Shown: piece after piece, positions 32,712 through 41,453 of the stretch
How positions within the stretch are numbered: the stretch's first letter is position 1
Layout of the letters: every line of letters starts with the position of its first letter
Assembly: GCF_025290835.2 (NCBI RefSeq)
Contig: NZ_JAOCQD020000001.1
Location: 124,001 to 188,000, forward strand
Direction: 5' to 3'
Length of the DNA: 64,000 bases
Source of the DNA: Aquabacterium sp. OR-4
GTDB lineage: Bacteria > Pseudomonadota > Gammaproteobacteria > Burkholderiales > Burkholderiaceae_C
Notes under the pieces: generated by a model
Databases searched by the model: none
The model's input: only the letters and a program-made list of their open reading frames with translations
What the model was told of the DNA's origin: nothing
Program-made: the position numbers and the translations under genes

Positions 32712-34940
32712 TCAGGGCAGACGCAGCCGCCCGTCCGCCGGATGGCTGAACGGTGTGCCGGTGGGCGGCGCCGGCTCTGCCGGGTGCTGCAGCCAGTCGG
32801 GCGGCGCGGGCAGCGCTACCGGCGTGGCCGGCAGGCCAGCGACGATGGCTGGCCGCGTGGCCCCTGCGGCCATGGCGTTGGCCAGGTAACGCGCGGCCTG
32901 CGGTGCCGCCGCACTGGTGCCGTTGAAGCGCTGCAGCGCGGCCCCCCGGTTGCCGGCCACCCGCACGCCGGGGTGGCTGAGGCCCGCGTCGGCCGCGGCC
33001 GCCAGCGGCAGCCAGGCCAGCGGTGGCGCTGGCGCGCCCGGCGCCGCTGCAGCACCCAGCCGCGGCATGCCCGAGTAGCGCGACACCGGACCCTGGTCGC
33101 GGCGGCCCTGGTAGGCCGCCACGGCCAGCGCCTGGGTGGCGGTGGCGATGTTGCTGAGCGTGTCGTCGCGCCGCACCACGCGGGCGGCCACCTGGGCAGG
33201 TTCTTCACCGGGCCCACAGCGCGCCGGGTTGAAGAATCGCGCCACCTGCGTGCGCACGCGGCCAAAGATCACCTCGTCGTTTTCGATCCAGGCCGAGACG
33301 GCCAGCGGCTGCGCGGCCCGATTGCTCACCGTGATGTGCCACGGCCCTGCCGGTGCCGGCGATCGGCGCGTTCGGCTGCTGGTGGTGCCCCAGATGCACA
33401 GCAGCGCCATGCTGCGGTCAGTGGCCTGCGCCACCACGGGGTAGAGCAGCAGCGCGGCCATCAGCTGGTCGGTGCCGATGCGCCATTCGTCCTCGGCCTG
33501 GGCGCCGTCTACCCGCAACACAGGCCCACCTGGCGCCTGCACCTCGAAAGCCAGCGTGCGCAGGTCAGTGCCGGGCGGAAGCCAGAACTCCACACAGGTG
33601 TCGAACGCCTGCGCCGGCGGCACCGACAAGCCCAGCTCGGCCCGGCCTGGCAGGCCGGCCGCAGCGGGCGGCACGGTCAGCTCAGCGTGGGTGTCGATGC
33701 GCCGGCTGTTGCCGGCCGCCAGGGTGATGGCCAGCCGCTCGTCGGCCAGCAGCAATTCGTCCATGGCCCGCTCGAACATGGCCTGGCCGGCATGGGCACC
33801 AGCATGCGCGCCGGACGAGAGGTTGATCACCACCGGCACCGGCTCGGCCGCCGCCGGGCTGACGACAAAGCGCTTGCGCGCCTCGGTCAGGATGAAACGC
33901 ATGCCGTCCAGCGCGTTGACCGGCAGCCAACGGCCCGACGACACCTCCGACTGCTCACGCGGCAGATCCACCATGATCAGCGGGCAGACCGAGGCCGCAT
34001 CACCCGGCGGCGCATACAACGCGTAGACGGGCTGCTCAGCCACCGGCAGACCGGGCGCCACGTGCGTGGTCAAGGCCGCGGCAGGTGCCGCCGCCATGGC
34101 CAGCACGCCGCTGCCGTGCGAGGCGCGCGCCAGCAGCACACGCGATGGCTTGAGCCATTGCCGGCGAGGCGGGCTGAGCGGATCTTCGGGCTCGCGATCG
34201 AGCACGGCAAAGGCGTTCTCGTAGCACAGCAACTCGTCGACACGGCCCGCGCGCGTGCTGGCGGCCATCAAAGCCGCCATCGCCGGCCGGTCGAGCACGC
34301 GGCCATGGGCAAAGCCGCTGGGCGCCTGCCACGGCGCATCGGCCGGGTCGCGCGTGCTCTGCTGCCACAGCACGGCCACCCGCGGTGCGCCATGCATGTC
34401 CAGCAACTGCGAATGGGCGAACGGGCAGCCATAGTCGATGATGCCCAGCACCACGTCCGCGGGTTCAGGCACCGGCACCGGCGGGAGCGGTCGCGAGACC
34501 GCTTCGACTGCCGCGCCGCGCGGATAGCCCAGTTGCAGCCGCGCCACCTTGGGATTGGCCAGCACGCTGGCGATGCGCGCGGCGATGGCGGCCGAAGGCA
34601 AGGTACTGCCCGGTGCACCCGGCAGGCTTGTGGCGATGCGCAGCGTGGCGAAGTGCGACGGGCCACCGGCTGCAGCGCCGATGGCAGGCAGCGGCTGGTC
34701 GTAAGCCGGCGGCACGCTGACGCCGAACGGGCTGCTGCGCACATCGTTCCAGTTGGCGCTGGCAGCGCTGCGTTCGACCACGAACGACAGCTGTGCGGGC
34801 AGTTGCCGCCCGCCCGGCTTCAGGTTGCGCCAGTCGCTCAGCTCGGCCCAGCGCAGGTAGGGATCGCGTGGCAAGCCGGCGTGGCCGCCCGTGGCGGGCG
34901 GCCACAGTGCCGAGGCTGGGGGCGTGGTGAGGATGGGCAT
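32712..34940 (-). CDS. Divergent intracellular subtilase (S8 peptidase)
   Basis: A 742-residue protein with the S8 catalytic triad in order: Asp169 in VLGIIDYG, His275 in ARASHGSGVLAMAA, and Ser676 in FNGTSAAAPQAARYL; the oxyanion Asn region appears as VINLSSGAHAG and ITLAAGNS. The D-to-H distance is typical but the H-to-S gap of 400 residues is much larger than in subtilisin (about 157), leaving room for an inserted beta domain (about residues 440-600). No signal peptide or propeptide cleavage region is obvious, so it appears cytoplasmic or exported by another route. It begins 9 bp after the PAP2-like gene and is the last gene of the cyclase-phosphatase-protease run. Confidence 0.85.
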   Translation of the reverse strand: MPILTTPPASALWPPATGGHAGLPRDPYLRWAELSDWRNLKPGGRQLPAQLSFVVERSAASANWNDVRSSPFGVSVPPAYDQPLPAIGAAAGGPSHFATLRIATSLPGAPGSTLPSAAIAARIASVLANPKVARLQLGYPRGAAVEAVSRPLPPVPVPEPADVVLGIIDYGCPFAHSQLLDMHGAPRVAVLWQQSTRDPADAPWQAPSGFAHGRVLDRPAMAALMAASTRAGRVDELLCYENAFAVLDREPEDPLSPPRRQWLKPSRVLLARASHGSGVLAMAAAPAAALTTHVAPGLPVAEQPVYALYAPPGDAASVCPLIMVDLPREQSEVSSGRWLPVNALDGMRFILTEARKRFVVSPAAAEPVPVVINLSSGAHAGAHAGQAMFERAMDELLLADERLAITLAAGNSRRIDTHAELTVPPAAAGLPGRAELGLSVPPAQAFDTCVEFWLPPGTDLRTLAFEVQAPGGPVLRVDGAQAEDEWRIGTDQLMAALLLYPVVAQATDRSMALLCIWGTTSSRTRRSPAPAGPWHITVSNRAAQPLAVSAWIENDEVIFGRVRTQVARFFNPARCGPGEEPAQVAARVVRRDDTLSNIATATQALAVAAYQGRRDQGPVSRYSGMPRLGAAAAPGAPAPPLAWLPLAAAADAGLSHPGVRVAGNRGAALQRFNGTSAAAPQAARYLANAMAAGATRPAIVAGLPATPVALPAPPDWLQHPAEPAPPTGTPFSHPADGRLRLP

Positions 34941-34949
34941 GGCGCCGCC

Positions 34950-36236
34950 TCAGGCCACGGTGGCCCAATCGGCCCACTCGGACTTGGCCAGCTTCCAGGC
35001 GTGGGCCAGCAGGCCCAGCGCGATGTCGGGCGAAGCGGCATAGGCATCCAGATCCTCGAGCGGCTGCGCCACCGTCTGTGGCGCGCCCAGGTCCTCGAAG
35101 TAGGGCGGCAACGCCAGGCCGGTCTGACCTGCCGTGGCCTGATCCATCGGTTCATGGCGGTCAAAGTCGCGCATCAACGATGGCTGCGGCGCGCGTGCCT
35201 CGGGTGGCACGCCGGGCTGCAGCGTGAGGTCGCCATCAAAACCGCGCGGCTGCCAGGTGCCGGGACCCACGCCGCAGCGCGCCAGCACGTATTCGGCAAA
35301 GGTCACGCCCACCATGCGGCCAGCCACGTTGTCGACTGGAAAGTGCACACCGGCCACCACGCGGTTGTCGGAGATGCGCTTGGCCAGGCGCTGCAGCTGG
35401 GTATCGAAGGCACTGCCCGGGCTCTGGCCGCTCAGTGCGCGCAGCAGGTGGGCCACCAGAAACGCCTCGGCTGCATGGCCGCATGGAAATGCCCCAAAAC
35501 GCCGCGGATTGATCATCGGCTGGATGCTGGGCGAAAAGGCGGTGGGCCGCAGGCAGGCCAGGCCGTGCTTGGCAATCTGGTTGACATGCGACAGAGCCTG
35601 CAGCGCCACCGCCAGGAACTCCAGTGTTCGGCGGTGGTTGCTGGGGTTCAGATCGGTGATGGCCGCCCAGAACTGCATTGGAATGCCCAGCTGACCGACG
35701 ATCTCCGACAGGCGCTCCTGACGCAGATCGGCCATGTCGAACACCATCTGCGTCTGCAGTGCGAACAGGCGCTCGGGTGGACGCTTGAGCTGCAGCACCA
35801 CTGGCGCCACGCCCAGCACCAGACCGCCGGCGGCGAGTGTGATGTTCATGTGACGCAGCACGAACTGGCCACCATTGGTAAATCGCATGTTGAGCGGCTG
35901 CATCAACGCGGTGATGCAGTTCTCGACGCGAATGTCATCGGCCCAGCGCTCGGCGTTGCGCACCGCAGCCACTGGCGGCATCAGGCGGGTGCGGGGCGGA
36001 TCCCAGGTGGCGGCGAGGCGGGGTTCGACCAGCTCTTCGCGGCTGGCGGTGAGCGCGAAACTCATTGCCGGGTCGGCCCCCGGGCCCAGGCCAGCGCTGG
36101 GCGCCACGGTGGCCTGCGCAAAGTGGGGAACCCAGGCGCCCAGGGCGCCCTGCGCCCCTTGTGCGCCTTGCGCCCCCTGTGCACCCTGCGCCCCTTGCGC
36201 GCCCTGGGCCCCCTGCAATCCGCTGTAGATGGTCAT
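34950..36236 (-). CDS. PAP2 / vanadium-haloperoxidase-fold protein with collagen-like N terminus
   Basis: A 428-residue protein. Residues 6-34 are Gly-X-Y triplets (mainly G-A-Q, ten in a row), a short collagen-like stretch. The rest carries the three PAP2/haloperoxidase motifs: K223 to R230-P231 (KHGLACLRP), P-C-G-H at 251-254 and R292 with H298 and D302 (NRVVAGVHFPVD). This is the vanadate/phosphate site of vanadium haloperoxidases and class A acid phosphatases, with the normal Ser of PSGH replaced by Cys. No signal peptide is visible. GGAGG seven bases before the ATG is a strong ribosome site. It lies 93 bp downstream of the cyclase gene and 9 bp upstream of the subtilase. Confidence 0.85.
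   Translation of the reverse strand: MTIYSGLQGAQGAQGAQGAQGAQGAQGAQGALGAWVPHFAQATVAPSAGLGPGADPAMSFALTASREELVEPRLAATWDPPRTRLMPPVAAVRNAERWADDIRVENCITALMQPLNMRFTNGGQFVLRHMNITLAAGGLVLGVAPVVLQLKRPPERLFALQTQMVFDMADLRQERLSEIVGQLGIPMQFWAAITDLNPSNHRRTLEFLAVALQALSHVNQIAKHGLACLRPTAFSPSIQPMINPRRFGAFPCGHAAEAFLVAHLLRALSGQSPGSAFDTQLQRLAKRISDNRVVAGVHFPVDNVAGRMVGVTFAEYVLARCGVGPGTWQPRGFDGDLTLQPGVPPEARAPQPSLMRDFDRHEPMDQATAGQTGLALPPYFEDLGAPQTVAQPLEDLDAYAASPDIALGLLAHAWKLAKSEWADWATVA
36133..36222. repeat. 9-bp collagen-like tandem repeats coding Gly-X-Y
   Basis: Read on the minus strand, about ten 9-bp units of the type GG(N)-GC(N)-CA(R) encode the Gly-Ala-Gln triplets at the start of the PAP2-like protein. The units differ mostly at synonymous third positions, so they are not a fresh slippage product. 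The peptide pattern has been kept while the DNA diverged. Confidence 0.85.
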
Positions 36237-36329
36237 GCTTCATCCTCCCTGCAGTGCGGGCCGTGCGTCTGCAGCGACCCTGGTGTTGCGCGGTCGGCGG
36301 TGTGGCCGCCGGCCCGCGGGAACGTGGGC

Positions 36330-38246
36330 CTAGCCCAGGGGCAGGCCTGCCTCGGTGAGGGCCTGCGCGAACAGGCGGTTCTGTGCGCTGTCCACCGCCG
36401 CGCGCGCCTGGAACTGGCGCACGTTGGACCCCGGCTCCACCGCGCGCAATTGCTGCACCGTCTGGCGCGCTGCGTCCACCTGACCCAGCATCACCTGCGA
36501 GATGGCCAGCGCGCGGTAGCTCGAGCCATGCATGCAGTTGGCTCCGATGGCACGCTGCGCCAGCTCGACCGCCCGCTCGTAGCGCTGGGCGCCCATTGCT
36601 GCGGTGGCGCTGAGCGAGTCGTAATAGAAGCGCAGCGGGTCCAGTGGTGACAATTGCAGCGACCTCTCACTGGCGTCCAGCGCGGACAGCCCCTCGCCAA
36701 GAAACCCATGCGCCACGCCCTTGAGCAGCCAGGCCAGCGGCTCGCTCGGATTGCGCGACAGCGCCAGTTGATAGTAGTGACGGGCCCCGGCCATGTCGAG
36801 GTGCACACCGGCGCGCACCGAGCCCGCCATCGTCAAGGCCAAGGATGAACCAGGGTCGCAGTCGAGTGCACGTTGGGCATGGTCACTGGCCAGCGCGCCG
36901 TCACGGGCCACATCGGGCGACCAGCCCTGCACGATGCGGAACACGCGCCAGCGCGCCAGCCAGGCCAGCGGCACGGCATGGCGCGGGGCGCGCTCATGCA
37001 AAGCCTGCAGCATCTCCTGGGCACGCTCGAAGTCGGTGTGGGTGAACCGGTGCAGCAGGTTCACGGCCGCCAGGTACAGGGTGTGCGCGGCCAGGTTCGG
37101 CAACGGGCGGCCACAGGCGATGTCGTACTCGGCGGCCGTCAGCGCCTGCACCAGCACGGTGACGATCTCGGCCAGCCAGCCCTGCCCCGGATCGGCCAGA
37201 GTGTCTGCCGTGCAGTGCAGCGCCCGCTCCCAGATGCAGCGGCCGCTGGCCGCGTGCAGCAAGCGAAGTTGCACCTGCAGCGTGCCGGCATCGGTCGGCT
37301 GCCGCTCGCCCGCGAGCACGTAGTCGGCCGCCAGGCGGCCGGCGGCCTCGGTCGGCGCAGTGCCGCGCCCGCGGAAGGCGTTGGCCGACAGCATCGATGT
37401 GACCTGCAGCAGCGGGCAGGCCGACAAGGCCGCCGCCAGCTGATCAACCAGCACATCGCCCGCATCGGGTGCGGCAGCGGTGCGGCCGTCAGCGGCCCAG
37501 TTCAGCGGCAGCACGGCCAGGCGCGGGCGGATGTCGGCCGGGGCTTGCAGGGTGGGCCTGGGCGAGGCACTGGCGGCGGGCATGGCCGCTGCACCCTTGG
37601 CGGCGCCTGCAGGCACCGGGTCTGGCGGCGGCAGGGGCAGCAGGCGGTAGGCCCGAAGCGGCACCTCCAGGTGTTTGAGGTAGACCTCGCCCAGATCGAG
37701 CAGCCCGCCGTCCAGCGCATCGGTGAGCTGGTCACGCACGGTGGCACTGAGCCAGGTGTGGCCGGGCTGGGCCATGGCCGCCAACCGGGCCGTGAGATTG
37801 AGGCCCTGGCCGTAGACCGCATCGTCCTCGTCACTCAGCAGATCGGCGCAGTGCAGGCCGATGCGCAGGGCCAGCGCTGGCGTGGCAGCGACCTCAGCGT
37901 CGCCTGGCAGGGCGGTGGCGGCGGCGTCGGCATGCATGGCCAGCGCGCAGGCGGCGGCGGCGCGCGCGTCGTCAAAGCCGGCCAGCAGCCCGTCACCGCG
38001 GCGCTCGAGCACACGACCGCCAGCCGGCACGACACGCTGTCCGGCCAGTCCCTGAAGCAGCCGGCGCACCCGGCCGGCGTGCAGACGCTCGTCTTGCGCC
38101 ATCAGCCGCACCGACTCGACGACGTCGACGAACACCACCGTCGCGCGGACGATGCGCAGCTCAGTCTTGTTCACCCCTCCGCCCCGTGGTTTGCCCGAAC
38201 GCCTGACAGGCGCAGGGCCTGGCGGCATCGTGGTCATGTGAAACAT
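36330..38246 (-). CDS. Class III cyclase – TolB-like – TPR signalling protein
   Basis: A 638-residue soluble protein in three parts. Residues 33-190 are a class III nucleotidyl-cyclase domain with metal Asp41 (VVFVDVVES) and Asp85 (RRGDGLLAGF) and the transition-state Asn/Arg in GLNLTARLAAMA. The adenine-selecting Lys that usually precedes GD is Glu/Arg here (LERRGD), so activity or substrate is uncertain. Residues about 230-350 (RPRLAVLPLNW and ACPLLQVTSMLSANAFRG) resemble the TolB amino-terminal domain common in proteobacterial cyclase-TPR proteins, and the remainder is TPR helices. I chose ATG 38246; ATG 38237 and a GTG at 38174 are alternatives. It heads the run containing the PAP2-like and subtilase genes. 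Confidence 0.88.
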   Translation of the reverse strand: MFHMTTMPPGPAPVRRSGKPRGGGVNKTELRIVRATVVFVDVVESVRLMAQDERLHAGRVRRLLQGLAGQRVVPAGGRVLERRGDGLLAGFDDARAAAACALAMHADAAATALPGDAEVAATPALALRIGLHCADLLSDEDDAVYGQGLNLTARLAAMAQPGHTWLSATVRDQLTDALDGGLLDLGEVYLKHLEVPLRAYRLLPLPPPDPVPAGAAKGAAAMPAASASPRPTLQAPADIRPRLAVLPLNWAADGRTAAAPDAGDVLVDQLAAALSACPLLQVTSMLSANAFRGRGTAPTEAAGRLAADYVLAGERQPTDAGTLQVQLRLLHAASGRCIWERALHCTADTLADPGQGWLAEIVTVLVQALTAAEYDIACGRPLPNLAAHTLYLAAVNLLHRFTHTDFERAQEMLQALHERAPRHAVPLAWLARWRVFRIVQGWSPDVARDGALASDHAQRALDCDPGSSLALTMAGSVRAGVHLDMAGARHYYQLALSRNPSEPLAWLLKGVAHGFLGEGLSALDASERSLQLSPLDPLRFYYDSLSATAAMGAQRYERAVELAQRAIGANCMHGSSYRALAISQVMLGQVDAARQTVQQLRAVEPGSNVRQFQARAAVDSAQNRLFAQALTEAGLPLG

Positions 38247-38292
38247 CGGTAACGATAGCGCCTGCCCACCCAATGCGCTATCTCTGGGCCTT

Positions 38293-38333
38293 CACCGGGC
38301 GATCACCGGGCGATCACCGGGCGATCACCGGGC
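38293..38333. repeat. 11-bp tandem repeat upstream of the cyclase gene
   Basis: CACCGGGCGAT is repeated three times exactly (38293-38325), followed by a partial CACCGGGC. It occupies the gap between the RDD gene end and the cyclase start (100 bp), just upstream of the proposed cyclase start on the minus strand. Three exact copies suggest recent expansion or a clustered protein-binding site. Confidence 0.9.
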
Positions 38334-38346
38334 CTTCATGGGGCTG

Positions 38347-39441
38347 TCATCCGCCCGCCGGGCCCGCGGGCGGGCGTACATCAGGCGGCTCGGCCGCCAG
38401 CGGCCGGGTGGCCCACGACGCGTTGCGGGCAGGCATGGAACGCCCATCCAGCACCACGGTATGCGCCGTCTTGTCCTGGATGGCCTGGCGGTTGGGGTCC
38501 CACAGCAGCTGCGCCAGGCCCAGGCCGCCGGTGGCCATGCCGGCGGCATAACCGCCGTAGCGCTTGAGGTTGCGCAGCGGCGTCATCGGCTTGCCGGTGA
38601 GCTCGACCACACGCAGGCCCAGCAGGCGCTTGCCCAGGGTCTGGCCCGGCCGGCCGCCCAGCCACCCGGCCGGCAGCAGCGTGAAGTACAGCAGCGACCA
38701 CAGCCAGCCTTCGCCCAGCTGATCCAGCCAGTGCTCGGCGCGCGCCTGCCAGGCGCCCAGGCCCGGCGCACGCAGGCGCTGCAGCTCGTCGCTTTGCGCC
38801 TGGATGCGCCGGCGCAGGGCGTCCAGCTCGCCGCGTCGGCCCATTGACGCGGCCGACGCCGCGGTTGCCGCCAGGGCCGCCGAGGCCGGGGCACTGGCCG
38901 CTTCGGCCACCAGCGCCGCCATGTCGCCGAGCGCAACGCCGGGCACCACGATCACGCCATCCGCGGCCTCGTCGGGCACGGCGGCGGCCTGCCGCGGCTC
39001 GTCGTCGTGATGGGTCAGTGCGCCCAGGCCCAGCAGCAGCGCGGCCGCGGCCACGGCCCGCCAGGGCCGGTTGGCGGCGGTGGCGGTGGCGGTGGCGCTG
39101 TCGGGCGCGCGCCAGCCGCTGCGCCGCCGCAGGTGCTGCCACAGCAGCAGCGCGGCCAGCGCCAGCATCACCCAGGCATTGCCCAGGGCATTGAAGGCGG
39201 CGATCCACAGCCCGTCGATGGCCATGGCCGCCGCGCGCCGGCCCGGCCGGGCCAGCGGCTGACCCAGCAGCGCGGGGTCGACGTTCAGATCCTCGGGGCT
39301 GACGCCATCGCGCCGGCCGCGGCCATCGGCCCCGGCCGGCAGCTCGGTGTGCGGCTCGGTGTGCGGCTCGGCGGGCGGCTCGGCGGGCGCATCGGCGGCA
39401 TTGCGTGCGGGCAAGTCGGCAGGCGGGGGATGGGGTGACAT
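38347..39441 (-). CDS. RDD-family membrane protein
   Basis: A 364-residue membrane protein. A Pro/Glu/His-rich soluble leader of about 60 residues contains repeated EPHTE motifs. Helix 1 at about 72-90 begins RRAAAMAIDGLWIAAFN, the R-x(6)-D version of the RDD motif, and the end of the domain has GQTLGKRLLGLRVVEL and ILWDPNRQAIQDKTAHTVVL-like text (QLLWDPNRQAIQDKTAHTVV), the conserved C-terminal signature. Between them is a large insertion including helices near 118-135 and a coiled-coil-like stretch ([22 protein letters not shown]). RDD proteins are thought to be transporters or membrane partners. It lies upstream of the cyclase gene on the same strand. Confidence 0.85.
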   Translation of the reverse strand: MSPHPPPADLPARNAADAPAEPPAEPHTEPHTELPAGADGRGRRDGVSPEDLNVDPALLGQPLARPGRRAAAMAIDGLWIAAFNALGNAWVMLALAALLLWQHLRRRSGWRAPDSATATATAANRPWRAVAAAALLLGLGALTHHDDEPRQAAAVPDEAADGVIVVPGVALGDMAALVAEAASAPASAALAATAASAASMGRRGELDALRRRIQAQSDELQRLRAPGLGAWQARAEHWLDQLGEGWLWSLLYFTLLPAGWLGGRPGQTLGKRLLGLRVVELTGKPMTPLRNLKRYGGYAAGMATGGLGLAQLLWDPNRQAIQDKTAHTVVLDGRSMPARNASWATRPLAAEPPDVRPPAGPAGG

Positions 39442-39559
39442 CGGTGGCGTCGATTCTGCCGTCCGCAGCGCGCCCGCCACGCTCGGCACCATGCCCGGCG
39501 CGGCGCAATGCTCCAGGCGGCGACACCCTTGCTCCATCCTGGCGAAATGGGTGGGCGAC

Positions 39560-39573
39560 TTGAGGTCGGTCAA
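39560..39573. promoter_or_regulatory. FNR/DNR-type box upstream of cytochrome c gene
   Basis: TTGAGGTCGGTCAA has the half-sites TTGA and TCAA separated by six bases. It ends 69 bp before the ATG of the cytochrome c gene at 39643; the box in the nos region ends 68 bp before its first gene. The match in sequence and spacing supports shared anaerobic control. Confidence 0.65.
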
Positions 39574-39642
39574 ATCCGGCCCGGTGCTGCGCCGCAAGAT
39601 GACGCCATCGACGCACTGGCCGTCATTGCTGGAGAACCTCAC

Positions 39643-40038
39643 ATGCATCGCAAGCCGAACCTTCTTGCCGCCGCGGCCCTGGCCGCCGTGACCCTTGCCA
39701 CCGGCACCGCCGCCCGCGCCAGCGATGACGCCGTGCTGTCGCTGGCCAAGAACGCGGGCTGCATGACCTGCCACCACATCGAGCCCGGCGCCAAGGGCCC
39801 CGATGGCCTGGCGCCCATCGGTCCGGCCTGGAAGGATGTGTCGGCCAAGTACAAGGGCCAGAAGGGCGCGGATGCCAAGCTCACGCAGACCGTGCTGGCC
39901 GGCTCGAACCCGTACGAAAGCCATTGGAAGGGCAAGGTGTCGGGCCTGGCCATGCCGCCCAATGCCGTGGCCATCAAGGAAGCCGACGCCAAGAAGCTCG
40001 TGAAGTGGATCCTGGCGCTCGACGCCTCGAAGAAGTAA
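39643..40038 (+). CDS. Periplasmic class I cytochrome c (c551-type)
   Basis: A 131-residue exported cytochrome. Signal peptide KPNLLAAAALAAVTLATGTAARA is followed by a mature domain of about 105 residues with CMTCH (haem binding, near residue 41), a conserved GPAWKDVSAKYKG segment and the axial Met in GLAMPPNAVAIKE. These are features of cytochrome c551/c8-like small electron carriers used in nitrite and N2O respiration. GGAG lies eight bases before ATG 39643. An FNR/DNR-type box upstream suggests anaerobic induction, so it is a candidate donor to denitrification enzymes including NosZ; this is inference. No other respiratory genes adjoin it. Confidence 0.93.
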   Translation: MHRKPNLLAAAALAAVTLATGTAARASDDAVLSLAKNAGCMTCHHIEPGAKGPDGLAPIGPAWKDVSAKYKGQKGADAKLTQTVLAGSNPYESHWKGKVSGLAMPPNAVAIKEADAKKLVKWILALDASKK

Positions 40039-40098
40039 AGCACGGCGCCCCCAGCCCGGCGGGCGCCGCCCGGGGCATGCGCCTGGGGCGCGGTGCGC

Positions 40099-41368
<1,270 letters not shown>

Positions 41369-41453
41369 CCAGCCGCACGGCGGACATTCATCCATCCGAC
41401 ACTGCGGGCGGCCCAACCGGAGGCCGCCTGCCCGAGACAAACACCCACATCCC

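Noticed and set aside
32742..36650. 1302-residue rightward open frame across the subtilase and PAP2 genes
   Set aside because: It is the antisense of genes with intact catalytic motifs; its translation is Arg/Gln/His-rich low-complexity with no motif, as expected from third-position G/C bias.
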